Assembly: GCF_029962835.1 (NCBI RefSeq)
Contig: NC_080583.1
Coordinates: forward strand, 72,091,158 to 72,155,157
DNA from: Magnolia sinica
Taxonomy: Eukaryota; Streptophyta; Magnoliopsida; Magnoliales; Magnoliaceae
DNA: 64,000 nucleotides
Direction of reading: 5' to 3'
This document shows positions 57,477 through 64,000 of the stretch, piece after piece; within the stretch, counting starts at the first letter, position 1, and each line of letters starts with the position of its first letter. The notes below the pieces were generated by a model. It searched no databases, had not been told where the DNA came from, and saw only the letters and a list, made by a program, of their open reading frames with translations. The position numbers and the translations under genes are program-made.

Positions 57477-59188
57477 TCAAAAGAATTTTGCAATGGAGTG
57501 CTCTTGGTCAAATCCAAGATAACAGTCAGAAACGAGAATAAGCTTCATCCCCTGAATCAGCACAGCATTAGATCGGCACCAATACAAACATTGTCAGTAA
57601 TATTTGAAATCTTTAATTAGATACAAATGGAAAATACTAATTTATTTCTATGAAGATGAAAGCTGTTCCTCTTAAAGAAGCAGAGATCCATACATCAAGA
57701 AGAGAACAGCCGAGTTCTGAAATCAAGATATGAACTACAAGCTCGTGTTATGATACAACAAAATCAGGTTACGAACCATGAACTTGTCTTATTATAATGA
57801 AATTAAGTTATGAACTACTAGAAAAGTGGCATGCGCAATGTAAGAGATGAAGAAAGGGTAATGCCAGGACAGCGTTTTCAGTGAGAAAAGAAGAAAGGAC
57901 AGAGGTGGGAAGAGAAAAACAAAAAGGATCTTTTAGGACCAGTCTTTTAAATAGCGGTACCATGTTGTGTAGCATAATAAATAGCATAGCATGTAACATA
58001 AGCTACATGATACTTCTATTTTTTAATTTAAAAATAGGAAAAATATAATAAATAGTAAGAAAAAAAGGGGAAAAAATAAAGATGCCTAGAAGGCGATTTT
58101 TTTTATTTTTTATTTTTTCACGTATATGCATGTTCAAACAAATTATTAATTACCATTTATTAAAAGCCAATCCCCATATATAAATTAAATCAAATAATTA
58201 TGACATCAACAACTTTCTAAATAAACCACTTTTAATTAATAATGTTGAATTGAAACCAAAAATCAAAAGTACAAAAAGAAATAAAAATCCCATCGGTTAA
58301 AAGTATTAAGTACAACACAAGTGTCACATTCCTCAACATTACACACAAAGAAAACGTTAAAATAATAATAATAAAATACACTGTAGCATACACTGTACGC
58401 TACACGCTACGTAGCTGCAGCGTACGCTACTACTCCTGTAGATTTACGCTATTTAGTACGCTACAAGCGCTATTTGAAACACTGGTTAAGGCTTGGAGGT
58501 GTGAAAATGAAATGTTAGAAAAAGAAGGCACAGGCAACTAACTAGTTTCTGCCAGAAAGAAACAGAGTGAGATGATCAACCTGACTTTAGAAAAATCCAA
58601 AATTTTCAACGTAGAAAAAATCAAACTGAATTCTCCAAGCATGATTAAAATTGCTGTTTTTCTTTTCAACCCAATGCTTGATTGCCAGCCTAATTGCCTC
58701 ACTCAGTGAAATACTTACTCTAAATGTCATGCTGCTTCTAATAAGCTAGCTGGATTAAGCAGTATTCCTCACTGTGATGCTTAAAGAAATAAACAGCCCA
58801 GAAAATAGAAATGAGAAAGGGAAAGGTGATTACCTCGTGATTTTTTGATTCCGAGGGTAACGTCATTTGAGTAACCAAACGGTCCGAGAAACTCAGTCGT
58901 TTCAAAGCATATAGTTCTGAGGTGGTGACATTTCCAAGCACCAACCACCATGCTTCATCTTTTACCTGTTGGAAAAAAAGTTAAAATTAGGTATGAGTTT
59001 TACTCTTGGCTGTGAAATCACACAGGCGAACTTTCTACCTTTGGGAACCGAGGAGTGAAGGCTCTCGATGTTGTGCTCCGAGAGCTCAGTTTTTCCAATC
59101 TAATGTCAAGAACAGACGAATTCGTCCCTCCCTTATCTTCTGTGTGGACTTTTAAAGTTACTTGAACATGGGGAAAATTCTGCAGATC
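57477..59188 (-). CDS. ASCC3: ASCC3-type DExH-box RNA helicase, last three exons (partial)
   Basis: Minus-strand exons 59188-59039, 58965-58834 and 57551-57477 (stop TGA at 57477-57479) join in phase 0 with GT-AG introns and encode 118 aa. The segments are DLQNFPHVQVTLKVHTEDKG at the start, PRFPK-VKDEAWWLVLGNVTT-SELYALKRLSF in the middle, and GMKLILVSDCYLGFDQEHSI at the end. This is the end of the second Sec63 domain of ASCC3/DExH14-type helicases (a paralogue of Brr2), which act in DNA-alkylation repair and ribosome quality control in animals and fungi. The final residues AKFF are shorter than I recall for the family. The rest of the gene, about 2000 aa, would lie upstream to the right, beyond the window. 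It converges on the 7TM gene. Last intron holds a MITE. Confidence 0.88.
57940..58484. mobile_element. hAT-like MITE in the last ASCC3 intron
   Basis: The termini CAGTCTTTTAAATAGCG and CGCTATTTGAAACACTG are imperfect inverted repeats. A weak 8-bp flank match (TTTAGGAC at 57932-57939, GTTAAGGC at 58485-58492, 5 of 8) is compatible with a hAT duplication. Near the right end lies a palindrome-rich block (TACGCTACACGCTACGTAGC, GCAGCGTACGCTAC at 58395-58430). Confidence 0.7.
58966..59038 (-). other. Short intron of the ASCC3 gene
   Basis: 73 bp, GT-AG, between the second-last two exons. Given because it confirms the gene model. Confidence 0.85.
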
Positions 59189-59931
59189 CTGTATAAAGAA
59201 TAGGGAATGCTGAAATGGATCAAGTCACTGCAACAGGTGAAGAAGCCATGGTTGTACACGACTCATCCGAGTCAACTCAGACTCATTCAGGACCGGTATG
59301 GGTCGGTAACACAAGGCACCCCATCTCCCCTGATTCACCCCCTACCCAAGCAAATTTGGTCTGATTTAACCCTGACTTGGACAAGTTGTGACTTGACTCA
59401 AACCTGAATGAGAGGGAACGAGTTGCCAAGTCAAAAAAGAATGGAGCCCGAGCATAATCGTACTTGGGAAGTCGTGCATAGATGAAGGCCCTCAAGGGAC
59501 TTGCTTGGGCATTTCAATCCAAGTTACTCAAACCATAAGGGGATGTGAATGATATTTTCCTTAACCTAATCTTTTTGAATAGCTATAAAAATCAATGAAA
59601 CAAAAAATTCACAATGCCATCAAAATATTATAGTTTAAACAGAGAAAGACGCATGGTTTACATAAAAAATCAAACAAGCAAGCAATAAATGTAAAAAGTA
59701 CAGATTTCTGTTCGATGAGAAATATTGGAGAAACATCTGAAGGCTAAAATATAAAGGAAAGAGGCTGGCCACAACCTGCTGAAGCAGAAAGTAAAAAAGC
59801 AGTAAGACACATGAGTAACTGTGTTGCCTCCTCATTGCCAAGCAACCCAGCGTCTGCTCATGTTGCCTCCTCATCGCCAACACTTCCTCAAGGCATTGTG
59901 AACATGAGTAACTGTGTTACAAAAATTTCCC
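59189..59931. other. ASCC3 upstream intron, no exon seen
   Basis: Pyrimidine tract and TATACAG acceptor lie directly at 59189-59204. No matching upstream exon was found on the minus strand here or further right in the window. Confidence 0.5.
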
Positions 59932-60130
59932 TCACATTTCATTGGGATGTGCAGTATCACACAACACTTTTGAGGCATGTAACCACATCATCCACCAACA
60001 ATGAATTCTATTGGAGACATCCTTATTGATCCTTCCATCATTTTGAATTATAGAGCCAACATAATGAAACACCTTGAGATTGCTATTTCCAAAGTACCTC
60101 ATACGACGTCTATTTCTACACATTTTGCAA
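59932..60130 (-). mobile_element. RTE-type LINE fragment
   Basis: The minus strand reads KVFHYVGSIIQNDGRINKDV, SNRIHCWWMMW, SKVLCDTAHPNEM. This is the end of the RT domain in plant RTE-type non-LTR elements (usual form F.YLGS.IQ..G.I..DV..RI..GW..W). About 66 codons remain. Confidence 0.7.
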
Positions 60131-61180
60131 GAGTTTGCTGTTATGGGTTTTAAAATCTGGCTGTAAATTTTTTGACAAAGACTGATGAATTATAATAATT
60201 TTAAGTTCTCAGGGCTTTTTTTTTTTTTTTTTTCATTTTAAAAGTTCATGGTTAAAATTAAATATTAGTAAGTCCTGTGTTATTAATGGTTGAGATTAGA
60301 AGTTAGCTAGGTATTTTAGTATTGATTATAAAGATCTGAGGAGAAGAAGAAAGACAAATTTTATGAATTTGACAATGAATTTTTTTCTTGTGATTGAAGT
60401 TCTAAGATTCTGTGGTGTGCATGTTTGGCACTTAGTTGCACTTGCAGGAGGCTTTACCAAGGTCATTGTTTAAGAAGCCTACGATTGATAGCGATCACTA
60501 GGTGGGTAAGATCTTTTGTCCTCAATAACAAACACCATCTGGTCCTTCATTCAGAATGCATCTAATATTGTTTGTCTGTAATTTCTTCTGGAATCTAAAT
60601 CTCTCCCCTTCAGTGCCTGACCTATCATACAATTTACAATGCACCTTATTCATGGCTTTATTGCTTTCTTAGCTCCTCTTTTAGCATGTCAGCATCTTAC
60701 GAGGCCTAACTCGTTTCTAGTTCTTTGAAATTATTTACAGCAAGACTTTGTTTGCGAGCACCATCCTTCTGCTGCCACGTTCTTTATCGTGTGTCTCTTG
60801 CCTTTAAATCCCCAATAAATTCCATTGTTACTCTTATTATATGGTCAAACATCTCTATCCAGATCTCCCAAGCAGGTCTCCGAATTCAAGTTTCTTTTCC
60901 AATTATTTTTCATTATTATTATCCCATCCATATGCAACCTCATTATATCCAAATATCTACTCCCATTTGGCATCATTACAAGTTCCATTTCTTGGAACTC
61001 TAATAAGCACAGCAATAGTCCCTACTGCTTTTTTAAGTGCAATTGATAACTCATGATCTATGACAACCCTAGGAGTGGGAGGCACATCTAATGTAAAGGA
61101 GATGGTACCTAAGAAATGGGTTAGTCTCATAGTGGACTCTTGGGCCCTTGAGAGTTCCTCCTAGCTTCCACAAATAAACA
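60131..61180. other. Probable ASCC3 intron DNA, nothing recognised
   Basis: T run at 60218-60232, otherwise AT-rich. Several overlapping plus-strand frames at 60725-61056 lie in three different frames and show no domain. Confidence 0.4.
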
Positions 61181-61784
61181 AATGTACTGTGGTCAACTTC
61201 TCTTTCCAACACTGGCCACTATTAGTGTAAGAAGTGCAGAATCCGACAAAGGGTGGACCCTCCTTAGGAAGATTCAAGATCAAAGGGCCTTTACTGTATT
61301 CATAGGATACATTCCTTTTGGAGTCTCACCAAAAATCTCCAAGAAGTGTTCAGGTGGTTTGGGATATTGCTGATGTCTTCATTCCTAAGCTCGAACACTC
61401 AGGTAAGAGCAAGGGTTTTGCATTCGTTCTATTTTGCTACATGGACCATGCGAGAAATATGGTAGTCTATGGATGGGAAGGAGCTTGGAGGTAGGTGGTG
61501 TTGATTAAAGAAACTACGCCAATAGATTCCACAGGGTAGATATCCCCTTCGAACCTCCTTAGGTCATCTTATGTTGCTGTGAGAGGCTGTTCCTGCCTAG
61601 CTTTAGTTCGACTCCATAAGCTGCTGTTTAAACACAGCCTTAGGAAACTTAATGCAACCATCTTTCTACGTCTGGCCAACCCCAGGTTTGTTTCTCCTTT
61701 CTTTCAGGTCAAGAGAAGAAATGATGGCTTTTGCCAATGACATCCTGCTTTACGAAGATATATTGATGGTGTCAAGTGGAAGTC

Positions 61785-62013
61785 GTTGGTAGTAGGGGAA
61801 TATGAGTTGTCTCTTTCACAAACCACTTCATGCCTCGTTGTAAACTTGTAATCAATACTTGTTGGTAGTGGGGGAATATGAGTTGGTCTCTTTCGCAAAC
61901 CACTTCATGCCTAGTTGTAAACTTGTAATCAATACTTGTTGGTAGTAGGGGAATATGAGTTAGTCTCTTTCGCAAACCACTTCATGCCTTGTTGTGAACT
62001 TGTAATCGATACT
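61785..62013. repeat. 77-bp tandem repeat, three copies, in the LINE
   Basis: GTTGGTAGTAGGGGAATATG starts units at 61785, 61861 and 61938. Units differ at a few positions. Each contains CTTTCGCAAACCACTTCATG. Confidence 0.93.
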
Positions 62014-62339
62014 CATAGGGGTGGGTTACTCTTTTTGCAAGGTATTGGGATAGGATGGAAGTTTGGTGGTCTGTTCCTTTGTGATGTTCTTGCAAGTTTT
62101 ACTGTGGCGAGGTGCTGAGCTCAACAAGGTAACAGAACTGGAAGTGGGAAACCTCTCCTTCCCAGTCTTTGCAAGTTAGGAATCTGCAGCAGTGAAAAAA
62201 CCCGCTCATCAAATCATCTGATAGAGTGCTGTTGGAATCCCTTAGTTGGCAGTGGTTGGTGAGGAAGGAGAAGAGGGATCAAGAAGACAATTCAGGGGAT
62301 CTGAAAATAGTGACAAATCTTGTTCTCAGCAATTTCTCA

Positions 62340-62575
62340 GCAGGGGAATTTCTCGGGAGATTTTCAGATTTTGATGTTTTTCTCGCAATGATAATGAGAA
62401 AATCTCTCTGAAAATAAAATATATAAAAATCTTTATTATAAATTAATAAATGATTTTACAATAAATGTTTTTTTAAAATTTAAAATGTGGGTAAAAATGA
62501 ATTTATTTAAACTTTTAGACACTTACTTTTTTAATGAATTTCCTGTGAAAATGTGAAAATATCGCGAGATTTTCA
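62340..62575. other. AT-rich insert bounded by direct GAGATTTTCAG motifs
   Basis: TTTCTCGGGAGATTTTCAG (about 62348) and TATCGCGAGATTTTCAG (about 62560) are similar direct copies bounding AT-rich DNA that shows no LINE-like reading. It may be a small insertion. Evidence is weak. Confidence 0.3.
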
Positions 62576-64000
62576 GAATTCAGTGACATAAGTCATACTG
62601 GGTCTGCAAATGTGGAGTTGAGATGTCTAGTGGTGAAGGGGCGGCTAATGGGGTCAATCTACCTAGAAATCCGCTTAGACACCATGGGGGGCGGTTTGGT
62701 GCCTAGTGAACCTGAACTTAATGGTGTTTTACATCCAATTTTGGAGTCAGCTGAGAGTTGTCAGTCTCTTGTCCCATCAGGAGAGGTGGAGGGCACAAGG
62801 CACTGTCTTGTTTGTCTCCTCTTTTGGCGCTTGGGATGTGCTGTTAGCATCATCTCATCAGGGGTGGGTGGAGGACACATGGTGTATATTTGGGCTCAAA
62901 GTCTCCTTCTCTTGCAGAAGGGGATATGTTCGTTACAGAAAATGTGATGCAAAGATAGAGTTTGGTGACAAGTCATGGACATATGTGATCTATGGCAGGA
63001 ACTCAGTACAATAGAGAAAAGTGGGCATATCCATCCATATGTAGTCTTAGGCTTTTCGAAGGGGTGGAGAGCATAATGGAGGAAGGACTGAAGGAATCAG
63101 GCATTTGCTTGTTAGTGACAAGGCAGCACAGTTGAAATCAAAGTAGGTTGCTCAACTGAATCATTGCGCCTTCTCCATCGATGAGCCATCCCTAGCAGCT
63201 GCAAGTCGTGAAGGTAGGACATTTGTAGTTGTGGTGTCTCTTGTAGATTGTTGAGGGAATAGGTCAGGGAATGGTTTTGTGGTTAGGGAGGCAGATACCA
63301 ATGGGGAGTGTATGTTAGCAAGTCTATGGATAGGCCAGGAAGAATGGTGGTGGGACAATACTGGAAGTAGGCATGGTTTTGGTCACAGTTGTTGATGAGA
63401 TCCCCCAGGTACTGGATTCTTGGAAAGGATCAGAGTCCCCGTGGGTTAAAGGGGTTCTGGACAAAGTGGAGAAGCCAATCAAGATGGATATTGGCATAAA
63501 AGAGGAGCACTTCAATATCATTACCTGCAGGATCAAGAAGAACAAAAAATTCGTTGAGGCTGTTGCTGTGAAGTCTCCGGCGAAGAAGACAAAAAGGCTA
63601 GGTGACCTCCAAAGCCTTAAATTATCAGTACAAGAACAGGAAGGAAAGACAGCTCTGGGGAGGGTAGTTATACTGTTGTGCTGGGAGGTGATTTAGTTGG
63701 AAACTTGGAATGGATGTCTTCTAGGAATTCATGTCAGAGTTGTGCGATGTTAAAGCTCCCATTCTAAAGGTTGATGCTTAAAGAGTTAGTTCAAACTTAT
63801 CAGTTTGATCGAGCATCTATAAGGTGATCACTAAGGTCCTGGCCTGTCATCTTAGAAGGGTTACTGGTTCCATTATAGTAGAAAATTAGAGCTGATCAGT
63901 GACTGGTGGTCCATTTATTGTGAATGAGATGGTTGCCTAATATGGAAAAAAAGGGTGAAGGGCTTTTTATTGAAGGTGGACATGGAGAGGGCGTATGCCT

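Larger units (their letters stand above)
61190..64000 (+). mobile_element. L1-type LINE, ORF1/RRM region and start of RT, continues past the window
   Basis: At 61280-61540, with frame changes, the plus strand reads an RNA-recognition-like module (VFIGYIPFGVSPK, WDIADVFIPKLEHSGK, GFAFVLF). At 63800-64000 it reads RT-start fragments (SIYKVITKVLACHLRRVTGS, then a KKG..LFIEG..HGEG run like the RT FKVDFEKAYD motif). Frequent stops and frame changes. Orientation opposite to the ASCC3 gene. Confidence 0.6.

Noticed and set aside
1..64000. CRISPR arrays, rRNA, canonical tRNA genes, bacterial-type operons
   Set aside because: None seen; tandem repeats found lack the repeat-spacer pattern, and tRNA-like boxes belong to SINEs.

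Overview
The window is nuclear plant DNA. It holds two split genes with GT-AG introns and many plant-type transposable elements: Ty1/copia and Athila-like Ty3/gypsy LTR elements, L1 and RTE LINEs, tRNA-derived SINEs, hAT-like and Tourist MITEs, and a Mutator-like element (MULE). Many non-coding repeats are built from GTGGGCCCACC/ATACATCA-type modules. From memory these look like early-diverging angiosperms (magnoliids such as Liriodendron or Cinnamomum); that placement is an inference and is weak.

Layout. 1-5222: a degenerate but structurally complete copia element on the minus strand (copia-1), with a perfect 5-bp target duplication. 5223-15100: gene-free repeats. A roughly 188-bp tandem array is split by a 6-kb non-coding insertion, and the split point is flanked by 116-bp near-identical direct repeats. 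15100-17900: intergenic DNA with a SINE (perfect 16-bp duplication) and a Tourist-like MITE nested in a long-inverted-repeat element. 18003-30313: a complete six-exon plus-strand gene for a seven-transmembrane protein of the TPRA1/CAND2 family (305 aa). Its introns are swollen by LINE fragments, a hAT-like element, a SINE and microsatellites.

30314-56050: downstream of the gene lie a second copy of the hAT-like family (inverted relative to the first) and then a MULE with long inverted termini. Its transposase is split by a minus-strand copia element (copia-2). The left LTR of copia-2 is split by a 12-kb Athila-like gypsy element, and one LTR of that gypsy carries about 2.1 kb of a related LTR. 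This is four levels of nesting. LTR divergence judged by eye (about 10% in copia-2, about 4% in the gypsy) fits the nesting order. The right half of the MULE carries an antisense fragment resembling DUF1985/ULP-type genes.

57477-64000: the last three exons of a minus-strand gene for an ASCC3-type DExH-box helicase (C-terminal Sec63 domain). A MITE sits in its last intron. RTE and L1 LINE remnants fill what is probably its next upstream intron, which runs off the window. The two host genes converge, with the MULE nest between their 3' ends.

No operon, CRISPR array, rRNA or canonical tRNA gene was seen. Nothing here is clearly a new biochemical system. The most unusual items are the palindrome arrays at the same place in two different copia LTR families, the 116-bp repeats flanking the 6-kb insertion, the MULE with minisatellite-bearing inverted termini and antisense cargo, and a 10-codon uORF whose stop overlaps the start codon of the 7TM gene.
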